Source of the DNA: Coxiellaceae bacterium UBA6002
Lineage (GTDB): Bacteria > Pseudomonadota > Gammaproteobacteria > UBA6002
Length of the DNA: 8,604 nucleotides
NCBI GenBank assembly: GCA_002429595.1
Contig: DJAM01000135.1
Coordinates: 1-8,604, forward strand
Reading direction: 5' to 3'
The notes beneath the pieces were generated by a model. The model saw only the letters and a list, made by a program, of their open reading frames with translations, was not told the DNA's origin and did not search any database. The translations under genes and the position numbers were made by a program. This document shows positions 1 to 6,465 of this stretch, piece after piece. Each line of letters opens with the position of its first letter. The stretch's first letter is position 1.

Positions 1-42
1 TTTTGGTGAAATTGCCGTGGAGTTTTCAAATGAATTAATCTA

Positions 43-58
43 GTTAATCTTACTTTAA
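43..58 (+). promoter_or_regulatory. Tandem TTAA repeat resembling a PmrA box
   Basis: Two TTAA tetrads at 44-47 and 55-58 start 11 bp apart, with TT at 50-51 between them. This fits TTAA-N2-TT-N2-N-TTAA, the core of the PmrA response-regulator element I recall for Coxiella and Legionella (cTTAA-N2-TT-N2-cTTAA). The two flanking C positions are G and T here. A third TTAA at 35-38 lies 9 bp upstream and is out of phase. The second half-site covers the -35 position of the TATAAT at 75-80, as expected for an activator-dependent promoter. The region is very A/T-rich, so a chance match is quite possible. Confidence 0.3.
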
Positions 59-63
59 GGAAA

Positions 64-96
64 GTCTTGTAATATATAATTAATTAAATACAAGAC
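64..96. repeat. 8-bp perfect inverted repeat around the candidate -10
   Basis: GTCTTGTA at 64-71 is exactly repeated in inverse as TACAAGAC at 89-96, separated by 17 bp of pure A/T. The arms flank the TATAAT at 75-80, and the right arm ends next to the Shine-Dalgarno GAGG at 98-101. If transcription starts near 87, the left arm is not in the mRNA, so the repeat would act as a DNA operator. If transcription comes from further upstream, it could form a weak hairpin beside the ribosome site. No regulator can be named. Confidence 0.4.
75..80 (+). promoter_or_regulatory. Candidate -10 element (TATAAT) for the paralog pair
   Basis: A perfect sigma70 TATAAT lies 26 bp upstream of the ATG at 107, predicting transcription from about position 87 and a leader of about 20 nt. 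The hexamer 17 bp upstream (52-57) is a poor match to TTGACA and overlaps the TTAA repeat. That would suit a promoter needing an activator. The surrounding A/T run offers other -10-like hexamers, so the exact site is uncertain. Confidence 0.4.
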
Positions 97-97
97 A

Positions 98-101
98 GAG
101 G
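98..101 (+). promoter_or_regulatory. Shine-Dalgarno GAGG that decides the start of the first paralog
   Basis: GAGG lies 5 nt before the ATG at 107. The second paralog has the same arrangement: GAGG at 1545-1548, 5 nt before its ATG at 1554. An in-frame GTG at 101 overlaps the last G of this site and therefore cannot use it. This favours ATG 107 over GTG 101. Confidence 0.6.
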
Positions 102-106
102 TGGCA

Positions 107-1471
107 ATGTACAGAGATGATGAGAGAGCAATTACCTTACCAGAACATGTAGAGAATGATCCTGATTACGGCTTTAATTTATATCGCAATAAACCCGAAG
201 TTTTTCAGTCTTTAACACTACTAAAACGTGCTTATCTAGCAGAAAACTCGTTTAATCTTACTAAAGCTATTATCACTAATCCGAATGCCACAGAAGAGGA
301 CATAATAGCTATTACCGCAACATTTGGAAAGATCGACCCCTCTTTACGATCTAATCGTTATTTCGATACTGCAATCGAACGCAAAACCAATGCTCAAAGA
401 CAAGAAATCGCGAACTTATTGTCAGCAGCTCCGCGCATTCTTGCCCGGCTTGATCAACATATGTTCTGGGCATATGCCTGCCTAAATGTACAACTTGTCC
501 CCTCTTTACTGGCTAGGGATCAACAAGTTAACTTTCCTGACTATGCTATTTCCAAAATTGCAGCGATCTCCGCTACCCGCCCCTCTGAAGCCGATAATAA
601 TATCTGCTTTTTAATGCTCGAAAAGAAATTCTTAGATCGATTAAACCCTGCTGCTCGAATATTAGTTTTTTCTAAAATTAAGCAAATTGCTAACGTTGCG
701 CCCTATATTGACCGGTTCGCTGCACTACCCGAAGTATTAAAAGCAGAGATCAACCAGTCTTATTCCCTGCCTTTAGACGGCACACTGAATTATTGGATAC
801 CGGCAATTACCGGCGTAGGTGGTTATACTTTTGTTGAGCAATTTGATGTGGTGTTTCTGAATGCTTTGGGGAAAGGTTGGGAAAATCTAGCAGATGTCAA
901 TCGACCTTACACACCTGCGGAAGCTCGTTCTGTTGAAGCCCTAGCAATGATTCTCATTCAAGATCCGCGCTTTATTAATGGTTGGACATATCCGTATGCC
1001 CCCGACTGTGTGTCGGGGAAACTCAAAACTGCCGAGAGGTTGCAATTAGGCTTGCTTTACAGAAAAGTTGCCTATCAGTTACTAATGAATCCTACATATC
1101 AAGGCTCAGGAGGATTTGGCCACTCTGAAAAAGCTCAGCTAGTCGAGAAGCACGTTCCAAAAGGAAATATCGATCCTACTGATTACTTAGGGAATTGGTT
1201 TAAAACCATACATGACCAGTTTAACAAAACTGACAAGAGAGTTGCCAATTCAACAGTCTGTCAATTCTATGAACAACATCAAAATTTTGTTAATGGTCGG
1301 GCTGTAGATTTTCATAGAGTTCCTAGTTTAAGAAATTTAGGTGCACATGCTTTTCTTAAATCTAGACGACCAGGACAATTACCGGCAGAAGTTGTAGAGT
1401 TAATAAATGAGATCAGTGAATTCGAAAACACAAATTTCCGACTCGACCACCGCAAGAGTTTGAAGTTCTAA
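107..1471 (+). CDS. Uncharacterised helical protein, paralog A
   Basis: I do not recognise this 454-residue protein, and no enzyme motif is evident. It has no signal peptide and no membrane-length hydrophobic run, so it is probably soluble and mostly alpha-helical. It is a clear paralog of the next gene. A hand alignment of residues 25-75 with residues 24-74 of paralog B gives 29 identities in 51 positions. Further shared blocks are SATR near 155, LPLDG near 221 before YWI, FINGW/FIEGW near 289, LGLLY near 315, FYEQ near 387 and AHAFLKS near 413. Relative to paralog B it carries about 15 extra residues near 352-378. The start is ATG 107, chosen by SD spacing; GTG 101 would add two residues. 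Its last nine residues, after ENTNFR, have no counterpart in paralog B and overlap an out-of-frame copy of the family's C-terminal block, so the tail may be frameshift-altered. A secreted effector is conceivable but unproven. Confidence 0.85.
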   Translation: MYRDDERAITLPEHVENDPDYGFNLYRNKPEVFQSLTLLKRAYLAENSFNLTKAIITNPNATEEDIIAITATFGKIDPSLRSNRYFDTAIERKTNAQRQEIANLLSAAPRILARLDQHMFWAYACLNVQLVPSLLARDQQVNFPDYAISKIAAISATRPSEADNNICFLMLEKKFLDRLNPAARILVFSKIKQIANVAPYIDRFAALPEVLKAEINQSYSLPLDGTLNYWIPAITGVGGYTFVEQFDVVFLNALGKGWENLADVNRPYTPAEARSVEALAMILIQDPRFINGWTYPYAPDCVSGKLKTAERLQLGLLYRKVAYQLLMNPTYQGSGGFGHSEKAQLVEKHVPKGNIDPTDYLGNWFKTIHDQFNKTDKRVANSTVCQFYEQHQNFVNGRAVDFHRVPSLRNLGAHAFLKSRRPGQLPAEVVELINEISEFENTNFRLDHRKSLKF

Positions 1472-1509
1472 AAAATGATATCGAAGCATTTGAAAAAAAA
1501 TTTTTCAAA
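1450..1509 (+). pseudogene. Out-of-frame remnant of the paralog family's C-terminal block
   Basis: Read in the frame starting at 1450 (offset -1 from paralog A), this stretch encodes PQEFEVLKNDIEAFEK followed by KFFK after an initial P. Paralog B ends PQELVELTADIATFEE then SHFK. Ungapped over 20 residues from PQE, 10 are identical. At DNA level about 35 of 60 bases match paralog B at 2769-2828, including the first eight. About 39 of 60 match paralog A's own block at 1382-1441, which lies 68 bp upstream. The frame is open only from 1420 to a TAA at 1540 and has no start codon. It therefore looks like a scar from loss, duplication or frameshift of a family copy. It straddles the stop of paralog A at 1469-1471. 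Confidence 0.6.
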
Positions 1510-1511
1510 TG
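1487..1511. repeat. A/T-rich perfect hairpin between the paralogs
   Basis: CATTTGAAAAA at 1487-1497 pairs perfectly with TTTTTCAAATG at 1501-1511 around a 3-nt loop. The stem is 11 bp, with only two G-C pairs and no T-run after it, so it is a poor intrinsic terminator. It falls partly inside the remnant of the C-terminal block. It may attenuate, or stabilise the end of paralog A's mRNA, or simply reflect the A-rich Lys/Phe codons of the remnant. Confidence 0.35.
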
Positions 1512-1553
1512 TAGTTTGATTGCAAACAATACTAAATATTAAATGAGGCAACA

Positions 1554-2834
1554 ATGTTTGCGGACTATGAGTGCAGAGTCAATTTTGATAAAGCTATTAG
1601 AGATGAAGAGTATGCTCTTTTCTTGTATCAACACCAACGTGAGCAATTCGATTCTTTAAAATTAGAAGAACGTGCGTATCTAGCCGAACAATTTTTCTCT
1701 CTTCTAAAAGCAATTATTCAAAATCCAAAGATCAGCGAAGAAGACATTGCCACAATTACTCAAATATTTCCTAAAGAAAAAATTGCTTCATTTCAGGAGT
1801 CAGCACTTGTACATGATCCAGCAATCTTACGCAATGATCCAGATGAAAAAGAAATAGTTGCCGCTAAGCTTAGAGGCTCACCTGCTATTGTGGCTAGATT
1901 AAGTCTTAACGCTAGAGTCGCGTATGCTTACATAGATGCTCAATTAGCGAAGGACTTGCTCACTAGCCACCAAGCAGTTCATCTTCATGAAGTAATGGTT
2001 TCTATATTAGCCTCACATTCTGCGACCCGACAAACTAGTGTCGATCATGAGATTAGCTTTCTTTTATTAGAAGAAAATTTTTTAAGTAAATTAAGACCCG
2101 CCAGTAAGCTTTTGCTTTTTTCTAAAATTCAACAAATAGCGCAACAATATCCAGAAAAGTTCGCCACACTGCCTAAACCATTACAAACACAAATTCAACA
2201 GTCTTTTTTATTGCCATTGGATGGATCAGTACTTTATTGGATCTCTGCACTGGCCTGCCTTACTCATGAAGACTATGTTACGAGATTTTCAGAGGTATTA
2301 AGTAATGCTAAGAACGAAACTTTGGAGAATCAAAGCTATGATTATTTGCGTCGAGATCCAACCCCAACGGAGAGACTACAATCAGAAGCGCTGACGTGGA
2401 TTTTAATTCACGATCACCGTTTTATTGAGGGCTGGCCACATTCTTATCGTTCCGATACTGTTTACGCCAAACTGACAACCGAAGAACGATTTAATTTAGG
2501 ACTGCTTTACCCGAAAATTGCCTACGCGTTATTGACCAATCTGAAGTGCCAAGGCTCCCAGCCATTTACGCCAGATGAAATACAGCAACTCATCGAAAAA
2601 CATGGCTATCGAGTGTTAAAAGATCCAAATGGGAAATTTAGCAATTCTACTATTTGTAGCTTTTATGAACAGCGCGAGCATTCTCGTCGTGTAGACTTTA
2701 CTAGAGCACCAAGGTTGCAAACTTTAGCAGCTCATGCGTTTCTTAAAAGTGATAAGAAAACTTTACTACCGCAAGAACTTGTAGAATTGACAGCGGACAT
2801 TGCTACATTTGAAGAGTCTCATTTTAAGAGGTAA
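1554..2834 (+). CDS. Uncharacterised helical protein, paralog B
   Basis: This 426-residue protein is of unknown function and is homologous along its whole length to the preceding gene. The start is ATG 1554, with GAGG at 1545-1548. No signal peptide, membrane segment or catalytic motif is visible, and the sequence suggests packed helices. Recurrent segments begin with an L-x-L or R-L turn and an R/A-rich helix: SLKLEERAYLAE near 34, ARLSLNARVAYA near 115 and SKLRPASKLLLF near 178. They hint weakly at a degenerate internal helical repeat. The C-terminus (LPQELVELTADIATFEE near 405-421) is acidic, loosely like the glutamate-rich tails of some Dot/Icm substrates; this is not diagnostic. It lies 82 bp after paralog A with no obvious promoter of its own, so co-transcription is likely. 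It converges on mutL, with a palindromic repeat starting 6 bp after its stop. Confidence 0.85.
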   Translation: MFADYECRVNFDKAIRDEEYALFLYQHQREQFDSLKLEERAYLAEQFFSLLKAIIQNPKISEEDIATITQIFPKEKIASFQESALVHDPAILRNDPDEKEIVAAKLRGSPAIVARLSLNARVAYAYIDAQLAKDLLTSHQAVHLHEVMVSILASHSATRQTSVDHEISFLLLEENFLSKLRPASKLLLFSKIQQIAQQYPEKFATLPKPLQTQIQQSFLLPLDGSVLYWISALACLTHEDYVTRFSEVLSNAKNETLENQSYDYLRRDPTPTERLQSEALTWILIHDHRFIEGWPHSYRSDTVYAKLTTEERFNLGLLYPKIAYALLTNLKCQGSQPFTPDEIQQLIEKHGYRVLKDPNGKFSNSTICSFYEQREHSRRVDFTRAPRLQTLAAHAFLKSDKKTLLPQELVELTADIATFEESHFKR

Positions 2835-2839
2835 TGCTA

Positions 2840-2914
2840 TGTCATTCCCGCGAAGGCGGGAACCCATCCTTCCAGCTGCACCGGCGATGGGTTCCCGCTT
2901 GCGCGGGAATGACA
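2840..2914. repeat. REPIN-like palindromic repeat (paired dRS3/REP-type units)
   Basis: Outer arms TGTCATTCCCGC (2840-2851) and GCGGGAATGACA (2903-2914) are perfect inverse copies. Inner arms GCGGGAACCCATC (2856-2868) and GATGGGTTCCCGC (2886-2898) are as well. Each half also folds by itself, CCCGC with GCGGG around a 4-nt loop. That is two inverted REP-like units with a 17-nt centre, the architecture of a REPIN. The ATTCCC-N8-GGGAA(T) unit resembles neisserial dRS3 and similar elements dispersed in many proteobacterial genomes. G+C is far above its surroundings. It fills the gap between the converging stops of paralog B and mutL. It may protect both mRNA 3' ends or stop convergent transcription, but no T-run follows on either side, so it is not a canonical terminator. 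Confidence 0.85.
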
Positions 2915-2919
2915 CAACA

Positions 2920-4683
2920 TTATTTCCCCCGCAAAAAAAACTTATCTAAATCGTTCAGTGTGAATTGCTGCCAAGTCGGGCGCCCATGATTACAAACACC
3001 ATTATTTGGCGTTTGCTCCAAATCACGTAACAAAGCATTCATTTGTTCAATCGTCAAAATTGAGTTGGCACGCACTGCTGTACGACAAGCAATATTGCCC
3101 AAAATTTCATTTTCTTCATTCGTCACTCGTTGACTTTGTTCAAAGTGATTTTCATCAGACAAGATATCTTTTATCAATTGGGCAAGATCGGTGTTTTGCA
3201 ATAACGTCGGTACTTGACGAAGCACGACTGTTTCTCGATTTAATCGCTCTAACACAAAACCTAATGACGCGAAAAATTTTTGTTTATCCTCTACCAGATT
3301 AGCTTCGGATTCTGAGACAGGAATAGTCAATGGCACCAAAAGCTGCTGTGCTTTTATCGTGTTAGTTCGATACTGAACTTTGAGTTTCTCATAAAGCACT
3401 CGTTCATGTGCCGCGTGCATATCAACCATAATTAAGCCGAATTCATTTTGAGCCAAAATATAAATACCATGCAATTGACCTAATGCATACCCTAATGATT
3501 TTGGTGGCGCCTTCGTTTCTGGCAAATCAATGATTTCTGTTGCCGCAATTTTCGCTCCGGCTTCCGCCATGGCACTATAAAGTTCAACCGTTTCTTTTAA
3601 CGCCAACTGCGGTTGTTGCACTGGTGGCTGATAAAAAACTTTAGGTTCAGGCGATGTAGTCACTTTTTCAATAACATCAACAGGGGTAATTTGTTGCAAA
3701 CCATCTCGAACCGATTTGTAAATAAAATCGTGCATCAAACGCGAATCTCGAAAGCGCACTTCGTGTTTGGTTGGATGAACATTCACATCAACGAGTTCAG
3801 GCGGTAAATTCAAATACAGGACATAGCCGGGATGCCGGTTATTGTATAAAACATCTTGATATGCCTGACGCAAAGCATGATTAATTAATTTATCTCGAAT
3901 CACGCGACCATTGACGTAAAAATATTGCATATCGGGTTGACTGCGAGAATATTGCGGCAGTGTTATCCAGCCGCTTAATGACAGTTCATAGCTGTTTGAC
4001 TGAATCGCAACCACTTCCTTGATAAACTCCGCGCCGAGAATGTTGGCCAGTCTTTTTTCTTTTTCAACTTGTGTCGTCGCAATTGGCGCATTAAAGAGCA
4101 TCTTCTGCTGATGCTTAACTTGAAACTGAATATCAAAACGGCTAAACAAAATGCGCTTCAACACTAGCTCGATTTGCATCAGCTCGGTGCGTTCAGTGCG
4201 TAAAAATTTACGCCTCGCTGGCGTATTAAAAAATAAATCCTCCACTGCAATGGTGGTACCTTGCAGATGGGCTCTGGGCGCGAGTTTATAATCATGCAAA
4301 CTGCCTTCCGTGTAAATTTCCCAACCGGAAGTTTCCCCTACAGCAGTCGACGTTAAGCGCAGCCGCGAAACAGAACTGATACTGGCTAATGCTTCACCTC
4401 TGAAACCTAGGCTACTAATTTTTTCAAGGTCATCAAGCGTTCTAATCTTACTAGTGGCATGACGACTTAATGCTAATGGTAGATCTTCTTTAACTATTCC
4501 AGAACCATTGTCGTTAACAACCAGGCGTTTGACACCACCACCCTCTAAATCCACTTTGATTTGAGTTGCACCGGCGTCGATACTATTTTCCAATAGTTCT
4601 TTCAACACCGAAGCCGGTCGTTCAACAACTTCGCCCGCTGCAATTTGATTGGCCAATAGTGGCTCTAGTATTTTAATCGCCAC
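2920..4683 (-). CDS. mutL: DNA mismatch repair protein MutL (endonuclease type)
   Basis: MutL couples MutS mismatch recognition to strand incision and excision. With GTG 4683 as start the protein has 587 residues (E. coli 615) and VAIKILEPLLANQ aligns without gaps to E. coli MPIQVLPPQLANQ. A GTG at 4719 would add 12 unrelated residues. GHKL ATPase motifs are intact: ELLENSIDAG at 29-38 (catalytic E29, N33), DNGSGI at 58-63, GFRGEAL at 93-99, NTPARRKFL at 153-161 and DVNVHP from 299. A low-conservation linker follows, to about 395. The C-terminal domain carries DMHAAHERVLYE at 421-432, fitting the endonuclease pattern DxHA(X)2E(X)4E, plus ACRTAVRA from 532 and CNHGRP from 564. E. coli MutL lacks this nuclease site, so nicking here is probably methylation-independent. 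The start lies inside amiB (11-bp overlap), implying coupled translation. It is the last gene of the operon; no miaA or hfq follows. Confidence 0.97.
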   Translation of the reverse strand: MAIKILEPLLANQIAAGEVVERPASVLKELLENSIDAGATQIKVDLEGGGVKRLVVNDNGSGIVKEDLPLALSRHATSKIRTLDDLEKISSLGFRGEALASISSVSRLRLTSTAVGETSGWEIYTEGSLHDYKLAPRAHLQGTTIAVEDLFFNTPARRKFLRTERTELMQIELVLKRILFSRFDIQFQVKHQQKMLFNAPIATTQVEKEKRLANILGAEFIKEVVAIQSNSYELSLSGWITLPQYSRSQPDMQYFYVNGRVIRDKLINHALRQAYQDVLYNNRHPGYVLYLNLPPELVDVNVHPTKHEVRFRDSRLMHDFIYKSVRDGLQQITPVDVIEKVTTSPEPKVFYQPPVQQPQLALKETVELYSAMAEAGAKIAATEIIDLPETKAPPKSLGYALGQLHGIYILAQNEFGLIMVDMHAAHERVLYEKLKVQYRTNTIKAQQLLVPLTIPVSESEANLVEDKQKFFASLGFVLERLNRETVVLRQVPTLLQNTDLAQLIKDILSDENHFEQSQRVTNEENEILGNIACRTAVRANSILTIEQMNALLRDLEQTPNNGVCNHGRPTWQQFTLNDLDKFFLRGK

Positions 4684-5977
4684 TGTACTTCTTCCGATTT
4701 TCCGCAAACCACGTGCCACTAGGCGAATAAGTCATAAAATATTTTTTAATACCTTCTTTAATAGCTTCAGCAGTGTGATATTGATAAGTCGGATCCGTTA
4801 ATTTTTCTTCTTCTAACGGATTTGATAGAAAGCCAGTCTCAACCAAAATCGATGGGATATCGGGAGATTTCAATACGACAAAAGCAGCTTGTTCAACTCG
4901 TGGATGATGTAAACGGGAAAATGTTCCAAGATGCCTTAAAACATTATTACCAATTTTAAGACTGGATTCGATGGTATGAGTTTGAGAAAGATCAATGAGC
5001 ACTGAACGTAACATCTCATCTTTATCCGCAAGTTCACTGCTCAAGCCTCCCAACTCCGATTCATTTTCTTTTTCTGCTAACCATTTTGCAGCTTCACTCG
5101 TGGCGCCGCGTTGTGATAAGGCATAGACCGAAGCGCCTGTTGCTTGGGTATGATTATAAGCATCGGCATGTATAGCAATAAACATATCCGCATGGTTTTT
5201 CCGTGCGATAGCTAATCGTTGTCGAAGTGGAATATAAATGTCTCGATCTCGTGTCAGCACTGCTTTAAAACCTGGCTCTTGATTTAGCATGGTACACAAT
5301 TCTTTTGAAATACGTAGCACAACATCTTTCTCGCGGGCACCATTTAATCCGGCTGCGCCAGGATCCTTACCACCATGACCTGGATCGATCACAATCATAA
5401 TATTCTTGGTTTTATGATTATCATCAACTTGCATAGTTGGTTCTTCCGAAGCTTCTTGTTTCGGAGCTTTTGCTATTTCTTCGTGTGGTTTTTTAAAAAC
5501 TTCTTCGACGGGTTCTTTCGTCTCCTTCTCAAAGAGAGGCATCGGCAGTTTTTTATCAAGCGCTGTAGTATTTATATTTTTGGAATTTTCAGTCTGAGCC
5601 AGTTCTAAAGATAAAGCATGATTAGCAGAATGGAGCTGACTGCGAAATTTTATTTTATTATTTAAATCAAAAACCAGTCTTAAAAAGTGATGATCGTGAT
5701 CACTGCTTCGTACTTTTTTGAAGAATTTATTTTCACGCGCAGGCAGCTGTGTTTTCAAATTGACTGAATCAAAGTCGATCACGAGCCGTTCCGGGTCACT
5801 CAATGACATAGCACGATATTCAAAATTGTCGGAACATAAAAAAGTCAACGTAGCCTTATCTTTCCCTTCCGTGTAAAGGATTTCTTTCAAATTTACTTTT
5901 GATTCAGCTAATACTGACAGTGAGGCAAAAAAAACGATGAAAAGAGAAATCGATATAAAATTGATAGTCCGTTTCAT
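4673..5977 (-). CDS. amiB: N-acetylmuramoyl-L-alanine amidase, AmiB/AmiC type
   Basis: This periplasmic zinc amidase cleaves the bond between N-acetylmuramic acid and L-alanine, splitting septal peptidoglycan during cell separation. The 434-residue protein starts at ATG 5977, with AGAGAG just upstream. A Sec signal (MKR, then a hydrophobic stretch to about residue 23) ends in VLA, with likely cleavage after A24. An AMIN domain spans about 27-127, and a Glu/Lys/Pro-rich linker about 128-190. Amidase_3 covers about 193-415, with zinc ligands H201 (DPGHGG), E216 (AREKD) and H270 (AIHADA) and catalytic E380 (VETGF). The segment near 307-350 lies where AmiB/AmiC enzymes carry the autoinhibitory helix relieved by EnvC/NlpD-type activators. 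There is no LysM repeat after the catalytic domain. Reading further upstream in frame would only extend into tsaE. It follows tsaE after 32 bp and overlaps mutL by 11 bp. The amiB rather than amiC name rests on operon position. Confidence 0.93.
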   Translation of the reverse strand: MKRTINFISISLFIVFFASLSVLAESKVNLKEILYTEGKDKATLTFLCSDNFEYRAMSLSDPERLVIDFDSVNLKTQLPARENKFFKKVRSSDHDHHFLRLVFDLNNKIKFRSQLHSANHALSLELAQTENSKNINTTALDKKLPMPLFEKETKEPVEEVFKKPHEEIAKAPKQEASEEPTMQVDDNHKTKNIMIVIDPGHGGKDPGAAGLNGAREKDVVLRISKELCTMLNQEPGFKAVLTRDRDIYIPLRQRLAIARKNHADMFIAIHADAYNHTQATGASVYALSQRGATSEAAKWLAEKENESELGGLSSELADKDEMLRSVLIDLSQTHTIESSLKIGNNVLRHLGTFSRLHHPRVEQAAFVVLKSPDIPSILVETGFLSNPLEEEKLTDPTYQYHTAEAIKEGIKKYFMTYSPSGTWFAENRKKYSGD

Positions 5978-5995
5978 TATTGCTCTCTTCACATA

Positions 5996-6001
5996 ATTAT
6001 A
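5996..6001 (-). promoter_or_regulatory. Candidate internal -10 (TATAAT) before amiB
   Basis: On the minus strand a perfect TATAAT at 6001-5996 sits in the 32-bp gap between tsaE and amiB, 18 nt before the amiB ATG. No good -35 lies at 16-18 bp; the closest, TTTACA at 6027-6022, is 20 bp away. A minor internal promoter for amiB-mutL is possible, but read-through from upstream is likely the main source of mRNA. Confidence 0.25.
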
Positions 6002-6009
6002 TTTAAGCG

Positions 6010-6465
6010 TTACATGCTTTGTGTAAACTGTTCCACAACAGCTTTGCCCTGTGCAGAACAATCTTTAATTTCTAATCGCCGGCCATCATCGATAATTTCA
6101 AATTGAATCATTAAATCGGGCTTCGGAATATAATTTTTTCCATACTCTGGCCATTCTATGAGACAAATGGAACCAGTATGAAAAAATTCCCGTATCCCCA
6201 TCAATTCTAATTCTTCCGGATGTTGAATCCGATAAAAATCAAAATGAAAAACATCTACACCCGGCAAATGATAGGGTTCAATGAGCGTGTAAGTAGGACT
6301 TTTTACCCGTCCCTCATAACCCTTCCCTGCTAAAAAACCTCGCGAAAAGGTCGTCTTACCAGCACCTAGCTCACCAATTAAGTAAATCACTAGGGGGGCA
6401 CTGGCTGCCTGACCTAAAATTTCTCCGAACTTAAGTAATTCAGTTTCGTTTGAAGCTATCATCAT
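6010..6465 (-). CDS. tsaE: tRNA t6A biosynthesis ATPase TsaE
   Basis: TsaE is the P-loop ATPase that works with TsaB and TsaD to put threonylcarbamoyl on A37 of ANN-decoding tRNAs, using threonylcarbamoyl-AMP from TsaC. It is cytoplasmic and usually essential. The 151-residue product matches the family size (E. coli 153). It shows Walker A GELGAGKT at 31-38, KSPTYTLIEPY from 55, the Walker B region VFHFDFYR at 72-79, PEELELMGIR at 83-92 and LIEWPEYG at 102-109. All match E. coli TsaE closely. The start is taken as the first of two adjacent ATGs (6465 and 6462). The sequence before them, ATTATCGCTCC, contains no Shine-Dalgarno motif, so the start is less certain than the gene. It sits 39 bp after nnr and 32 bp before amiB, the standard gammaproteobacterial order. 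Confidence 0.96.
   Translation of the reverse strand: MMIASNETELLKFGEILGQAASAPLVIYLIGELGAGKTTFSRGFLAGKGYEGRVKSPTYTLIEPYHLPGVDVFHFDFYRIQHPEELELMGIREFFHTGSICLIEWPEYGKNYIPKPDLMIQFEIIDDGRRLEIKDCSAQGKAVVEQFTQSM

Noticed and set aside
2..43. Open reading to TAG at 41-43 in frame 2 (FGEIAVEFSNELI), possibly the 3' end of an upstream gene.
   Set aside because: Only 13 codons are visible, with no recognisable motif. It may be real, but it cannot be supported from this window.
1420..1471. Programmed -1 frameshift joining paralog A to the out-of-frame C-terminal block.
   Set aside because: No X XXY YYZ slippery heptamer occurs in the proper frame in the overlap; the closest, around GAAAAC at 1424-1429, does not fit. 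Mutation or recombination explains it better.
2840..2914. CRISPR repeat or standard intrinsic terminator at the double palindrome.
   Set aside because: There is a single unit with no spacers, and no T-run after either stem. The REPIN architecture fits better.
3006..3302. 98-codon rightward reading frame within mutL.
   Set aside because: It lies antisense to the conserved C-terminal domain of MutL, has no ribosome site and no recognisable domain.
5978..6061. N-terminal extension of the amidase by 28 codons to ATG 6061.
   Set aside because: It overlaps the end of tsaE and would bury the signal peptide. ATG 5977 has a ribosome site and opens directly with the signal sequence.
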